This document shows, piece after piece, positions 1 through 12,757 of a stretch of DNA of 64,000 nucleotides. This DNA is from Rhizobium sp. (GTDB lineage: Bacteria > Pseudomonadota > Alphaproteobacteria > Rhizobiales > Rhizobiaceae): assembly GCA_027533385.1 (NCBI GenBank), contig JAPZUE010000054.1:1-64000 (forward strand), in the 5' to 3' direction. A model generated the notes under the pieces. That model searched no databases, was not told the DNA's origin, and saw nothing but the letters and a program-made list of their open reading frames with translations. How positions within the stretch are numbered: the first letter of the stretch is position 1; every line of letters starts with the position of its first letter. The position numbers were made by a program, and so were the translations under genes.

Positions 1-71
1 CACGCGACAACCCGCTGGTCAGCGCAATGCGCACGGCCTCCCGCTTGAACTCTTCTGAATGTATCGTCATC
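1..71 (-). CDS. IS3-family transposase OrfA, N-terminal fragment (cut by window edge)
   Basis: On the minus strand an ATG at 71-69, preceded by a GGAGACCGGAGAG ribosome site, opens a frame beginning MTIHSEEFKREAVRIALTSG. This is the typical start of IS3-family OrfA proteins, which form the helix-turn-helix DNA-binding half of the transposase. The remaining part lies left of the window. Only 23 codons are visible, so the assignment rests on this characteristic N-terminus and on the element having interrupted the neighbouring recombinase. Confidence 0.7.
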
Positions 72-135
72 TCTCCGGTCTCCTGTTGTGAGCTTTAAAC
101 ACTCAGGTGACCGGCGCAAAACCGGTACAAGTCCA
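1..135 (-). mobile_element. IS3-family insertion sequence, one end (rest lies off the window)
   Basis: This stretch holds the start of an IS3-type orfA gene followed by about 60 bp up to a probable terminal repeat. Read on the minus strand, a TGGACTTGTACCGG-like end begins near 135. Immediately beyond it, reading frame homologous to a serine recombinase resumes. The exact IS boundary is inferred from where recombinase homology restarts. The other end of the element and its target duplication are outside the window. Confidence 0.6.
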
Positions 136-915
136 CTGGTGATCAACGAGGCCGAAGCCGCCACGATCCGGCACATCTTCCAGCGGTTTGTCGAGCTGGG
201 GTCGGCTACGCTGCTGACCCGGGAACTGGTGGCGGGCGGCACCCTGAACAAGCGCGGCAAGCCGATCGACAAGGGGTTCCTGTACAAGCTGTTCCGCAAC
301 CGGCTCTATCTGGGCGAAGCCGTCCACAAGGGCACCAGCTATCCCGGCGAGCATCAGGCCATCATCACGTCTGAGCTGTGGGATCAGGTCCATGCCATCC
401 TGCAGGAAAGCCCGCGCCAGCGTGCGGCCAACACCCGCACACAGACCCCGGCGCTGCTCAAGGGACTGATCTTCACCGATCGCGGCATAGCCATGACGCC
501 GACGGTGACGAAAAAGGGCAGCCGGCATTACCGCTACTACACCTCGATGGACGCCATCCGGAACCGGGCGTGTGAGCGCCGCGACAGCTTTGTCCGATTG
601 AATGCCGGCATGGTGGAAGCAGCCGTAGTCCAGCACATCCGGTCGCTGCTGCGCACGCCGGAAATCGCGGCGCGGGCGATGGAGGCAGCACGCCGGAACG
701 ATCCGGACATCGACGAGCAGGAAGTGGTCGCCGCGCTGGCGGGCTTTGACGGTCTCTGGGAATCGCTGTTCCCTGCCGAGCAGGCCCGCATCGCACGGCT
801 GCTGATCGAGCGGGTGACGGTCAGCGCCGACGGCCTTGCGGTCGATCTGCGCACCGAAGGCCTCGGATCGGTCATCCGTGAAATGATCACCCCGAAGCAG
901 GAGCTGGCAGCATGA
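136..915 (+). pseudogene. Large serine recombinase, C-terminal remnant truncated by an IS
   Basis: The frame reads through to 915 and matches the C-terminal two thirds of the intact recombinase at 61016-62326. Shared blocks include the recombinase domain (IFxRF, GFLY, NRLYLGE, VHKGT.YPGEH) and the zinc-ribbon region starting LLKGLIF. The end (SLFPAEQARIARLLIERV and the LRTEGLG block) also matches. The N-terminal catalytic domain with the nucleophilic serine is absent because the IS3 element occupies its place, so the protein cannot be active. Divergence from the intact copy shows it is a paralogue and not a recent duplicate. The open frame starts at 88, but the first ~16 codons are IS sequence. 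Confidence 0.85.
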
Positions 916-1292
916 CCGCGCCCACCACCATGCGGGTGTTCATCCCGCTCACCATCCGCAAGCGCAATGGGCGGCCAAAGATCGTGCCGCCAGCCGACGT
1001 GGTGCCGGACACCGGCGGGGTGGACCCGCATGTGCTGAAGGCCATCGCCAAGGCATGGAGCTGGCGGCGGAAGCTGGAGAGCGGCGCGGCAGCAACCCTC
1101 GCTGATATCGCCACGGGCGAGGATGTTACGCCCGCCTATGCCGGCCGGATGCTGAAACTGGCCTATTTGGCGCCGGCCGTGCTCGAGAAGCTACTGGTTG
1201 CGCGCGTCCCGCCAGCGGTGTCGGTGAAGGAAATGGCGGCAGCGGCCGAGTTGCCGTGGGTGGAGCAGAGTGGCGCCGTATTCGGCGGGTGA
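912..1292 (+). CDS. Small HTH-like partner protein of the serine recombinase (126 aa)
   Basis: Starts with an ATGA overlap on the stop of the recombinase remnant, so it was translationally coupled to it. It is homologous over its whole length to the 133-aa protein at 62323-62724, which is coupled in the same way to the intact recombinase. Both have an N-terminal VFxP(L/F)...GRxxx.PP stretch and a K(A)(I/L)A(K/R)A..W(R)RKLE block. A helix-turn-helix-like segment follows (about residues 60-85: LADIA....VTPAYAGRMLKLAYLAP), and both end in a PW/EW plus Q motif. A DNA-binding accessory or directionality role is my inference. With its recombinase broken, this copy is probably a relic or could act in trans. 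Confidence 0.7.
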   Translation: MTAPTTMRVFIPLTIRKRNGRPKIVPPADVVPDTGGVDPHVLKAIAKAWSWRRKLESGAAATLADIATGEDVTPAYAGRMLKLAYLAPAVLEKLLVARVPPAVSVKEMAAAAELPWVEQSGAVFGG

Positions 1293-1327
1293 CAGATCGG
1301 TATTGATTGACGAATCGACGCCGTGAT

Positions 1328-1342
1328 GTTCATGGTGTGTTC
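1328..1342 (+). promoter_or_regulatory. LexA (SOS) box upstream of umuDC
   Basis: The 15-mer GTTCATGGTGTGTTC fits the alphaproteobacterial LexA box GTTC-N7-GTTC exactly. It lies 26 bp upstream of the chosen umuD start. umuDC operons are classical SOS genes, so site and target agree. Binding by LexA is inferred, not shown. Confidence 0.75.
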
Positions 1343-1368
1343 TTATTTTGATTTTGGAACACCAACCG

Positions 1369-1788
1369 GTGCTGCGCCTTGTCGATTCTCCGCTAAAACT
1401 CGAACTACCGCTGTTCAGCGCTCAGGTGCCGGCGGGATTCCCGAGCCCGGCGGATGACCACATCGAGGGCAAGCTTGACCTCAACGAGCATCTCGTGCGC
1501 CGCCCTGCCGCCACGTTCTTTGTGCGCGCGTCAGGGGAATCCATGCGCGATGCCGGGATCTTCGATGGCGACCTGCTGATCATCGACCGCGGCGTCACCC
1601 CGCAGCCGGAAGACATCGTGATCGCCATTCTGCAAGGCGACCTCACCGTCAAACGGCTCAAAAAGGTCGGCGGGCAGTGGCATCTCGCGGCCGAGAACAA
1701 GGATTATCCATCACTGCCGCTGGTCGAAGGCGACTGCGAGATTTGGGGCGTCGTGACCCATAGCATCCGGCGCCACTGTGGCCGCTGA
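1369..1788 (+). CDS. umuD: DNA polymerase V subunit UmuD (S24 autoprotease)
   Basis: UmuD is trimmed by RecA-stimulated self-cleavage to UmuD', which joins UmuC to form the translesion polymerase Pol V. From the GTG at 1369 the protein is 139 aa, the length of E. coli UmuD. The key residues fall two positions earlier than in E. coli with identical spacing: cleavage bond Ala22-Gly23 (PAGFPSP), nucleophile Ser58 (SGESM), general base Lys95 (TVKRL). A TTG at 1348 is possible but sits only 5 bp from the LexA box and leaves no room for a ribosome site. GGAA lies about 10 bp before the GTG. Its stop overlaps the umuC start by one base. Confidence 0.9.
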   Translation: MLRLVDSPLKLELPLFSAQVPAGFPSPADDHIEGKLDLNEHLVRRPAATFFVRASGESMRDAGIFDGDLLIIDRGVTPQPEDIVIAILQGDLTVKRLKKVGGQWHLAAENKDYPSLPLVEGDCEIWGVVTHSIRRHCGR

Positions 1789-3059
1789 TGGCCACCTTCG
1801 CGCTGGTCGACTGCAACAACTTCTATGCATCCTGTGAGAGGCTTTTCCAGCCCCGCCTGCGGGGACGGCCTTTGGTGGTCCTGTCCAACAACGACGGCTG
1901 CGTCATTGCCCGTTCCAACGAGGCGAAGGCGCTGGGCGTCGCCATGGGCGCGCCCATGTTCAAGATACGCAAGCTGGTCGAGGAGCATGACATTGCCGTC
2001 TGCTCATCCAACTATGCGCTTTACGGCGATATCTCCGAGCGGGTGATGAGCGTGCTGGGTTCGAGCGCGCCCGCCCACGAAGTCTACAGTATCGACGAAT
2101 GCTTCCTTGATCTCGATCGGCTGGGTGTGCCGGATCTGACGGACTGGTGCCGCCACCTGCGGGAGCAGACCCTGCAATGGACGGGCATTCCTGTGTCGGT
2201 CGGCGTTGGCCCAACCAAGACACTGGCGAAGCTTGCGAACCGGCTGGCAAAGAAGTCGGCCGAGGCGGGCGGCGTGCTTGACCTTGTGCATCATCCGCAC
2301 TGGATCAACGCAGCGTTGCGCAAGACGCCGGTTGGCGACGTCTGGGGCGTGGGTCGGCGCTGGACCGTCATGCTCGAAGAGCGCGGAATTCACACCGCCT
2401 ATGATTTTGCCAATGCCCCAGATGGCTGGGTGCGACAGCGCATGGGCGTTGTCGGGCTGCGCACGGTCCATGAACTACGCGGGCTGGTCTGCCATGCGCT
2501 CGACGACCAGCCGCCGCCAAAGCAGACGACCTGCTGCTCGCGGACCTTCGGCACGGCGATTTACGCCAAAGCGCAGGTCCACGATGCCATCATGAGCTTT
2601 GCCGAACGGGCGGCCGAGAAGGTGCGCCACGCAGGTCAGGTCTCGGGCGCGGTGCAGTTATTCATCCGGACCGACCCGTTCGCCCAAGACGCACCGCAGA
2701 AGTCGGTGTCAGGGTCAGCGACATTTCATCGACCAACATCTGACACGCGCGACATCGCAGCCGCCGTACTCCGGATTTTCGACCGCATTTGGAGGGATGG
2801 CTATGGCTGGCGGAAGGCGGGCGTGCTGCTGCTCGATCTGGGCGCACCGGGGCACGCACCGGCCTCGCTGTTCGATGTGATCGAGGCGCCCGATGACGGG
2901 CTCATGATGGCCATCGACAAGATCAATGCCCGCTACGGCCGTGGGACCGCCCGGCTGGGTTTGGCTCAGAAGGACGGGGAGTGGCACATGCGGCGGGAGA
3001 ACCTTTCGCCCAGCTTCACGACCAGGTGGGCCGAAATTCCATCAGCCAGGATGGGGTGA
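1788..3059 (+). CDS. umuC: DNA polymerase V catalytic subunit UmuC (Y-family)
   Basis: Y-family translesion polymerase, 423 aa (E. coli UmuC has 422). The N-terminal catalytic motif VDCNNFYASCE and the NNDGCVIARSNEAK block are followed by YSIDECFLDL, which carries the acidic metal ligands. The helix-hairpin-helix region (TPVGDVWGVG) and the C-terminal little-finger/UmuC domain (SFAERAAEKVRHAG) come after. It is coupled to umuD and shares its LexA-box promoter. The gene looks intact. On mobile elements such copies raise damage-induced mutagenesis. Confidence 0.93.
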   Translation: MATFALVDCNNFYASCERLFQPRLRGRPLVVLSNNDGCVIARSNEAKALGVAMGAPMFKIRKLVEEHDIAVCSSNYALYGDISERVMSVLGSSAPAHEVYSIDECFLDLDRLGVPDLTDWCRHLREQTLQWTGIPVSVGVGPTKTLAKLANRLAKKSAEAGGVLDLVHHPHWINAALRKTPVGDVWGVGRRWTVMLEERGIHTAYDFANAPDGWVRQRMGVVGLRTVHELRGLVCHALDDQPPPKQTTCCSRTFGTAIYAKAQVHDAIMSFAERAAEKVRHAGQVSGAVQLFIRTDPFAQDAPQKSVSGSATFHRPTSDTRDIAAAVLRIFDRIWRDGYGWRKAGVLLLDLGAPGHAPASLFDVIEAPDDGLMMAIDKINARYGRGTARLGLAQKDGEWHMRRENLSPSFTTRWAEIPSARMG

Positions 3060-3651
3060 GACAACTATAACTGCCGTATACCTTGGCTTCTCACACTGCA
3101 TCGACTGCCGGTTTCACGCTGAAAAGGTATCGGTGTGCACATGGTCGAAAAGCCCGGAAATCCGTCACTTTCTGGTCCTATACCTGCTGGGATGAGGTTT
3201 AGGTGAAAAGAGACAAAAGGCAGTCAGAGACCGGATTTGCCCACATCGGGAGTCTCTGGGGTCTAGGCGCGATCGGCAAAACCGCGCGGAAGCTGGGGAT
3301 TTTCTGGCGCCGGGAGGCCCATCTCATTGATTCGCATTGAGATGTTGGCGGTGGGAAGGCGACTCGCATCCAACCTTCTCTGCAACATAATTTATGGATT
3401 ACAATCTCACCAAGGCGCGTCCGATACCCCAGCGGTCGAGCCAAATTCTTGCGACGTCTCGGGCAGGCTGAATATTACGTAGCGCGCCGAACCTGAAGGC
3501 TTCTGCATGGGGCTGCCGGGGGGCGCTGTTGCGTCACTCTGCTCGCCACTTTCGCGAGCACTGCAGGGTGGCTGGACACCGCATTATGATCAGCTGCTCC
3601 GGGATCACGATGCCCCCCTCATATCATTGGCGGAATGATCAGCGAGTACTT
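3060..3651. other. Intergenic stretch without a convincing gene
   Basis: About 590 bp between umuC and the end of the czc operon. I see only short frames lacking ribosome sites or recognisable sequence. A GGCGCTGTTGCG string near 3525 vaguely resembles IS6-family ends, but no second end or transposase accompanies it. The stretch probably marks an old junction between the umuDC element and the metal-resistance island. Confidence 0.5.
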
Positions 3652-8053
<4,402 letters not shown>

Positions 8054-8057
<4 letters not shown>

Positions 8058-9289
8058 TGTACTTCCTCCCCGGCGACGACGTCGAAGCGTCCGGTCAGCC
8101 GGTCGATCTGGGACAGGATGTCGCGGTAGCGGGTCATTGCTTCGACCCACTGCGACTGAACCTCGATGATGGCGTCGGCACCGTCCTGCACATCGCTGAA
8201 ACGGAAACCGCCGCGATTGTAACCTTCGCGGACCTGCTGAAGCGTGCGGACGGCCTTGGGATAGACATCCTGCATGATCCCGTCGGCGCGCATCCGGGCG
8301 GCATCCGCCTCGGCCCTGAGCGAGGCCAATTGGCGCAGACGGTCAAGGCGGGCCGCTTCGGCCAGCAGTTCGATCCGCTGACGTTCGGCCTGTGCGCGCT
8401 CGATGTTGCCCCGATTGCGGTCGAAGCGGCCGAGGGGAATCGATATCCCGGCCACTAGTGCGACATCTCCCGTCTCGCGCAGATGCCGCACGCCGCCGCT
8501 CACCGTGTAGTCCTGCACGCCGCGGGTCTGTTCGACCACGACCGCCGCCTGCGCCCGTTCCACCGTGGCAGATGCGAGCGCGCTGTCAGCCGCGGCCAGT
8601 TGATTCAGGTGATCATCTGGCTTCTCGATCCCGCGCGGCACCTCCACGTCTTCCGGCTTGCCGCCCCAGAACGAGGCCAGCCTCGCGCGGGCAGCATTGC
8701 GGCGGGACCGGGCCTCGTCGAGCGCAAGCCGTGCCCGAGCCACGCGGGCCTCGGCGCGGGTTTCGACGAATAGCGGATCCTTGTACCCGCGGACCCGGCG
8801 CAGGGCTTCGGTCTGCATGGCGCGCTCGGTTTCGAGGCGTCGTTCGGCAAGCCAGACAACTTCCTCGGCGATCTGCAGGTCGATAAATGTGCGTTGCACC
8901 GCCTCGGCAAGGTCGAGCCGGACAAGGCGCGCCGATGCCTCGGCGACACCGACGTCGCGCTCGGCATAGGCAATACGCGCATCGCGCTTGCCGCCGCGTT
9001 CGATAGTCTGGGCATAGGTAACGGTCGTCTCGGCCTGCCGATAGACATCATAGGCGCCGGTGCCCGCAATGTTTTCGGCCTCGACCAACAGGACCGGATT
9101 GGGGCGAATATCGGCTTGGCTGCGCCCCGCCCTTGCCGACCGGATGCCAGCCTCCTGGGCCTGGATCGCGGGCGACGCCGCAATTGCGCGGCGGACGGCC
9201 TCGTCCAGAGTTACGGGTTCCGCGCTTGCCGTTATCGGCAAGGCCAGCGCCAATCCGGCCAACAGGCCGGCGCGCAATGTCAAAGTCAT
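8054..9289 (-). CDS. czcC: Outer-membrane efflux protein, CzcC (TolC superfamily)
   Basis: Forms the outer-membrane exit duct of the Czc pump. It has a Sec signal peptide (LLAGLALALPITASA, cleavage before EPVTLDEAV), then the two OEP repeats rich in Ala/Arg coiled coil. IRPNPVLLVEAENI and QTIERGGKR are typical of CzcC rather than of drug-efflux TolC. 411 aa. First of the three pump genes and coupled to czcB. Confidence 0.92.
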
Positions 9290-9353
9290 GGGATAACTCC
9301 TGAAACGCTTGCAAATTGCGGGCGAAGAAAGACGCCCGCAGAAATGGCAGGTT

Positions 9354-9695
9354 TCAGGCTAGCGGGGGCTCAATCGGTGGCGCGGAGGCTCGCGACAGGA
9401 GAGCTGTGACCTCGCCGGGACAGAGCATGTCGCGGCTCGCATGGGGTCTGTTTATATTCTGTCCGCATTCGGCCACCATCGCTGCGGGGCAATGGTGATG
9501 ATGGAAGATCTCCTGCGACGGATCAGAGGATGAATTGTCGGAGAAATGTTCGTGGGCATCAGCATGGAGCGCATCAGCCACAAGAACACTGGCCTGACCA
9601 TGGCCGTCATGGTCCACATGCGCCGCGGTAGGCGCATGAAAACCGGCGCAAAGCACCGAGAAAAGAATCAGGAACTGGAGAACAACGCCCCTCAT
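9354..9695 (-). CDS. Small secreted His-rich protein of the czc operon
   Basis: A 113-aa protein with an N-terminal signal (GVVLQFLILFSVLCAGFHAPTA). A mature part carries HVDHDGHG, HADAHEH and HHHHCP clusters and two further cysteines. The composition suggests periplasmic metal binding. Proteins like this often precede czcCBA, but I cannot assign a named family. The ATG at 9695 follows an AGGTGG ribosome site. It lies in the same leftward operon, between the DUF3703 gene and czcC. Confidence 0.7.
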   Translation of the reverse strand: MRGVVLQFLILFSVLCAGFHAPTAAHVDHDGHGQASVLVADALHADAHEHFSDNSSSDPSQEIFHHHHCPAAMVAECGQNINRPHASRDMLCPGEVTALLSRASAPPIEPPLA

Positions 9696-9735
9696 CGTGC
9701 CCACCTAGCAGAGCAATACAGCAGCAGCAAGCGCA

Positions 9736-10086
9736 TCACTTGCACTGTTCCTGGCCCAGAACATGACGAAGCTCCTCCGGTATGGGCATGGTCACGAAGG
9801 CACTGACCGCTGCTCGCCCGGTGTTTCCCAGTGGGATCCGCCCGAGCAGAGCGCCGACGGGCGCAAGCATCAGACGCAGCACCTGTCCGCGCGCCTCCCG
9901 CCATTCGCGCCGGGATATGGCAAAGGTTAGCATGAGCGCATGGGCATGGAGATGAAGCCGCAGGACCTGCTGAGAAAGGATGTGCGCGCGTTCCAGATAG
10001 TGCCAGGCATCGGCCGCATCCTGGCCGGCCTTCGCTTGCCGGAAGGCATCTATCTCCGCCCAATATGCTGCTTCGAGCTGCTTCAT
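9736..10086 (-). CDS. DUF3703-like protein of metal-resistance operons
   Basis: A 116-aa soluble protein with AWHYLERAHILSQ, HLHAHALML and PLGNTGRA(A)VSAF blocks characteristic of DUF3703 proteins. These are encoded beside cation transporters in metal-resistance clusters, and their function is unknown. The many histidines in the helical middle may bind metal (inference). Its start overlaps the stop of the upstream CDF transporter gene by 4 bp, so the two are coupled. Confidence 0.75.
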   Translation of the reverse strand: MKQLEAAYWAEIDAFRQAKAGQDAADAWHYLERAHILSQQVLRLHLHAHALMLTFAISRREWREARGQVLRLMLAPVGALLGRIPLGNTGRAAVSAFVTMPIPEELRHVLGQEQCK

Positions 10087-10715
10087 GCCTGAGCCCCGCT
10101 AGCCGCGAGTTCATATCGGGCCTGCCGAACCACCTGCCATCCACCTTGAAGCCCGAGAAGCGCCATGATGAGCGCGACCACGAGGTCGGCGAGGCCGCTA
10201 TCGGTCCTCAGCACCACGAAGCCTGCGCCAATCACCAGCAGGTTGTTGATCGCATCGTTGCGCGAGCAGACCCAGACCGATCGCATGTTGGCGTCACCCG
10301 ATCGGAATCTATAGAGCAGGAGAGCCACCGAGACGTTCGTTACCAGCGCGAGTGCGCCGATGCCTGTCATCGCCCAGGGATCGGGCTGGGTGCCGACAAC
10401 AAGGCCCCAGATCGCCGAAACCATCACCCCGAGCGCAAAAGTCAGAATGGTCAGCCCTTTGACCAGCGCGGTCCGCGCCCGCCAGACAAGCGCCATGCCG
10501 GCGACGCCAAGGCTGATCGCGTAGTTTGCGGAATCGCCCAAAAAATCGAGCGCGTCAGCCTGTAGCGAGCGAGATCCCGATGCGGCACCCGCGATGATCT
10601 CGACGAAAAACATCACGCCGTTGACGACGAGCGCGATCCACAACGCCCTTCGCCACGAAGGATCATTGCGCGCGGTGTCGTCACTGCAGGAACTGTCGCA
10701 GCAACTGTCCGCCAT
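10083..10715 (-). CDS. Cation diffusion facilitator-like metal transporter
   Basis: About 210 aa with five to six hydrophobic helices. The N-terminal cytosolic tail MADSCCDSSCSDD is rich in cysteine and probably a metal-binding site. The LQADALDFLGDS helix carries the Asp ligands typical of the CDF fold, but the protein lacks the long C-terminal cytoplasmic domain. It would export Co/Zn/Cd/Pb-type ions from the cytoplasm into the periplasm for CzcCBA to expel. The ATG at 10715 follows CCAAGGAG. First gene of the operon, 36 bp downstream of the -10 end of the MerR-type promoter. Confidence 0.85.
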   Translation of the reverse strand: MADSCCDSSCSDDTARNDPSWRRALWIALVVNGVMFFVEIIAGAASGSRSLQADALDFLGDSANYAISLGVAGMALVWRARTALVKGLTILTFALGVMVSAIWGLVVGTQPDPWAMTGIGALALVTNVSVALLLYRFRSGDANMRSVWVCSRNDAINNLLVIGAGFVVLRTDSGLADLVVALIMALLGLQGGWQVVRQARYELAASGAQA

Positions 10716-10750
10716 GGCTGAAACTCCTTGGTTCGTTCGAGTCGGCCCTC

Positions 10751-10781
10751 TATATGCACCCTGTAGCAACTACAGGGTCAA
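10751..10781 (-). promoter_or_regulatory. MerR-type promoter/operator for the czc operon
   Basis: A perfect 9+3+9 dyad, ACCCTGTAG-CAA-CTACAGGGT (10758-10778), lies between the divergent merR gene and the transporter operon. On the minus strand it is framed by -35 TTGACC (10781-10776) and a CATATA -10 (10756-10751). The 19-bp spacer is the overlong spacing on which MerR proteins act by twisting DNA. The dyad ends 6 bp before the merR start, so the regulator probably also controls itself. Confidence 0.85.
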
Positions 10782-10784
10782 GCG

Positions 10785-11198
10785 ATGAAAATCGGCGAAC
10801 TGTCCAGGGCGACCGGCACCAACATCGAGACGATCCGCTATTACGAGCGGATCGGTCTGCTGCCCGAACCGGCGCGGACCGCGGGAAATTACCGCTCCTA
10901 TGGCGAAGCACATCGCACGCGGCTCGCCTTCGTCCGTCATTCACGTGAGCTTGGCTTCACCATCGAGGAAGTGCGCTCGCTGCTCGATCTCGCCGACCAT
11001 CCCGAGCGCGAGTGTTCCGAAGCCGACCGGATCGCCACCCGCCATCTGGCGCAGGTCGAAGAAAAGATCGGCCAGCTCGTTACCCTGCGCGACGAACTAT
11101 CGCGCATTATCGGTCGCTGCCGGGGCGGACTGGCCGCCGATTGCCGCGTGATCGAGGCGCTGGGGGATCACACCATGTGCAACGGAGACCACGAATGA
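10785..11198 (+). CDS. MerR-family divalent-metal regulator (CadR/PbrR/ZntR type)
   Basis: A 137-aa activator-repressor with the MerR winged HTH ([27 protein letters not shown]) and a dimerisation helix. Cys77, Cys112 and Cys120, with an extra Cys132, sit where Zn/Cd/Pb-type MerR proteins bind metal. A Cys near position 77, where copper-type regulators have Ser, points to a divalent ion. It sits divergently beside the czc promoter, its evident target. Its stop overlaps the next start (ATGA), linking it to the DUF3147 and ynfA genes. Confidence 0.9.
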   Translation: MKIGELSRATGTNIETIRYYERIGLLPEPARTAGNYRSYGEAHRTRLAFVRHSRELGFTIEEVRSLLDLADHPERECSEADRIATRHLAQVEEKIGQLVTLRDELSRIIGRCRGGLAADCRVIEALGDHTMCNGDHE

Positions 11199-11545
11199 TT
11201 TATCTGGTCGTCAAAACCGCAATCTCGGCGATCATCATTGTCGTGGTTTCCGAAGTGGCGCGCCGGAGCGCCGGACTTGGCGCCTTGCTGGCATCGCTCC
11301 CCCTCGTCGCGTTGCTCAGCATGATCTGGCTCTGGCGAGACACCGGCGACACCGCGCGCATGGCCAGCTATTCGCAAGCCACATTCTGGTACGTTCTTCC
11401 GAGCCTGCCGATGTTCCTGCTGATCCCGGTTCTGCTCAAGCGAGGCTTCGCGTTCTGGCCCGCACTCGCGGCCGGCTGTGTCCTCACCATCGTCCTGTAT
11501 ATCGGCATGGCGGCACTACTCGCCCGCTGGGATATCCGGCTGTGA
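11195..11545 (+). CDS. DUF3147-type membrane protein
   Basis: A 116-aa protein with four predicted membrane helices ([21 protein letters not shown] at the start, then [17 protein letters not shown] and two more). The [17 protein letters not shown] block is typical of DUF3147. Function is unknown, but the family is common in metal-resistance loci. It is coupled to the merR gene upstream and the ynfA gene downstream by 4-bp overlaps. Confidence 0.8.
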   Translation: MIYLVVKTAISAIIIVVVSEVARRSAGLGALLASLPLVALLSMIWLWRDTGDTARMASYSQATFWYVLPSLPMFLLIPVLLKRGFAFWPALAAGCVLTIVLYIGMAALLARWDIRL

Positions 11546-11880
11546 CAGCGCCTCTCTCAACAATTGCTTGGTACGTTCTCGCGGCAATCGCCGAGATCGC
11601 GGGTTGCTTTGCCTTCTGGGCAGTCCTTCGGCTCGAGCGATCGCCAATCTGGCTGGCCGGCGGCGTCCTGTCGCTGATCGTCTTTGCCTACGCCCTGACC
11701 AGGGTAGAAGCGGAAGCCGCCGGGCGAGCATTTGCCGCCTATGGCGGCGTCTACATCGTCGCGTCGCTGGTCTGGCTCAAGGTTGTCGAGGGTATTGCAC
11801 CCGACCGCTGGGATATTCTGGGCGGGCTGATCTGCCTTGCCGGGGCGGGATTGATCCTGTGGGGACCAGGTCGCGGATGA
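11542..11880 (+). CDS. ynfA: YnfA/UPF0060 family small membrane protein
   Basis: A 112-aa four-helix protein related to small multidrug-resistance transporters. It contains [28 protein letters not shown] and [20 protein letters not shown], the hallmark blocks of YnfA. Starts with GTG overlapping the preceding stop. Placement at the end of a metal-inducible operon suggests an efflux or accessory role. Its substrate here is unknown. Confidence 0.9.
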   Translation: MTAPLSTIAWYVLAAIAEIAGCFAFWAVLRLERSPIWLAGGVLSLIVFAYALTRVEAEAAGRAFAAYGGVYIVASLVWLKVVEGIAPDRWDILGGLICLAGAGLILWGPGRG

Positions 11881-12370
11881 CATGAGCGCCGCAACCGATC
11901 AGTGCTTAACGCTCTGTTGCACTGCTTCGATCGGCAGGCCTACCACCTTCCATGCTGGAAAGGGCATTCTGGCGGAACAGAATGACGGTCACCTGTTTAC
12001 CTCGCACTACATATTTTCATTGGTTTCAGCCGCAACAGCGCCGAGACGGGGTCAGCAGCAAATGGCCGAGTTTTATGGCTGCTGCCGGATGGCCGAATCT
12101 CTACGGAATGGGAGAAGGCTGAATACAGAAACCTCTAACCCATTCCTGCAGCGGAATTCCAACCCATCCGCGCCCTGGCCGTCTTCCGGAGCACCACGCT
12201 GCCGATACCAGTCAGTGCCAGTACGACGGTCAGGACGTCGGCCTGGGTCAGCCTCTCGGAACAGCAACAGAGGATGCCGCCAGGGAAACGCCAACTCTGT
12301 TCGAATCGGATATTTTTCAAAGGGAGAAAGAAGCAAATGAACCCGCCTCCCTTGACTGCTTGAACGTCCT
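11881..12370. other. Junction region between the czc and cop modules
   Basis: About 490 bp with no intact gene. It contains a decayed phage holin fragment (listed separately). A GCTCTGTTGCA string near 11910 recalls IS6-family termini, without other parts of such an element. It looks like a recombination scar joining two resistance modules. Confidence 0.5.
12162..12257 (-). pseudogene. Remnant of a phage holin-like gene
   Basis: On the minus strand this segment encodes LTQADVLTVVLALTGIGSVV followed by LRKTARARMG. It is nearly the same as the C-terminal half of the intact prophage protein at 24391-24585 (LSQADVLTVILALTGIGGVL, then FRKTASTRIG). The DNA match is roughly three quarters over about 85 bp, so it comes from a related phage and is not a copy of this one. 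The N-terminal membrane helix is missing and the upstream frame is unrelated. Confidence 0.75.
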
Positions 12371-12757
12371 TCACGTTGCCAAACCATCGATGATCGGACA
12401 ATCTGGACGGTTGTCACCGTGGCACTGGCGGGCGAGATCCAGGAGGGTGCGCCGCATGCTTTCGAGCGCCTTTGCCTTGCGCCCCAATTCGTCCGCCTGG
12501 GCGAGTGCCAAGGCCTTGACCTCGCTGCTGGCCCGCTCACGATCAGACCATAGGGCAAGCAAAGTCGTGATCTCCTCCGTGCCGAACCCGAGATCGCGGG
12601 CATTGGCAATGAAGCGCAGGCGATGAACATCGGCATCGGAATAATCGCGATACCCACTCCCGCGGCGCGGTGGCGCGGGGATCAGGCCGATCTTTTCATA
12701 GTGCCGGATCATCCGCTGCGAGACGCCGCTTGCCTGCGAGGCTGCACCAATGTTCAC
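12371..12757 (-). CDS. cueR: CueR-type copper-responsive MerR regulator
   Basis: A 128-aa MerR protein. The winged HTH begins [20 protein letters not shown]. The metal loop has Cys112 and Cys120, and Ser77 in the position that marks monovalent copper/silver/gold sensors. These positions coincide with those of E. coli CueR. It starts with GTG overlapping the stop of the copper ATPase gene by 3 bp, so it is last in a leftward copA-cueR operon and is probably autoregulated through the operator near 15153-15211. Confidence 0.93.
   Translation of the reverse strand: MNIGAASQASGVSQRMIRHYEKIGLIPAPPRRGSGYRDYSDADVHRLRFIANARDLGFGTEEITTLLALWSDRERASSEVKALALAQADELGRKAKALESMRRTLLDLARQCHGDNRPDCPIIDGLAT

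Noticed and set aside
3515-3550. Possible IS6-family end (GGCGCTGTTGCG), also near 11908 (GCTCTGTTGCA)
   Set aside because: Only about 11 bases match the usual terminus, no transposase lies between, and the two copies are not a clean inverted pair.
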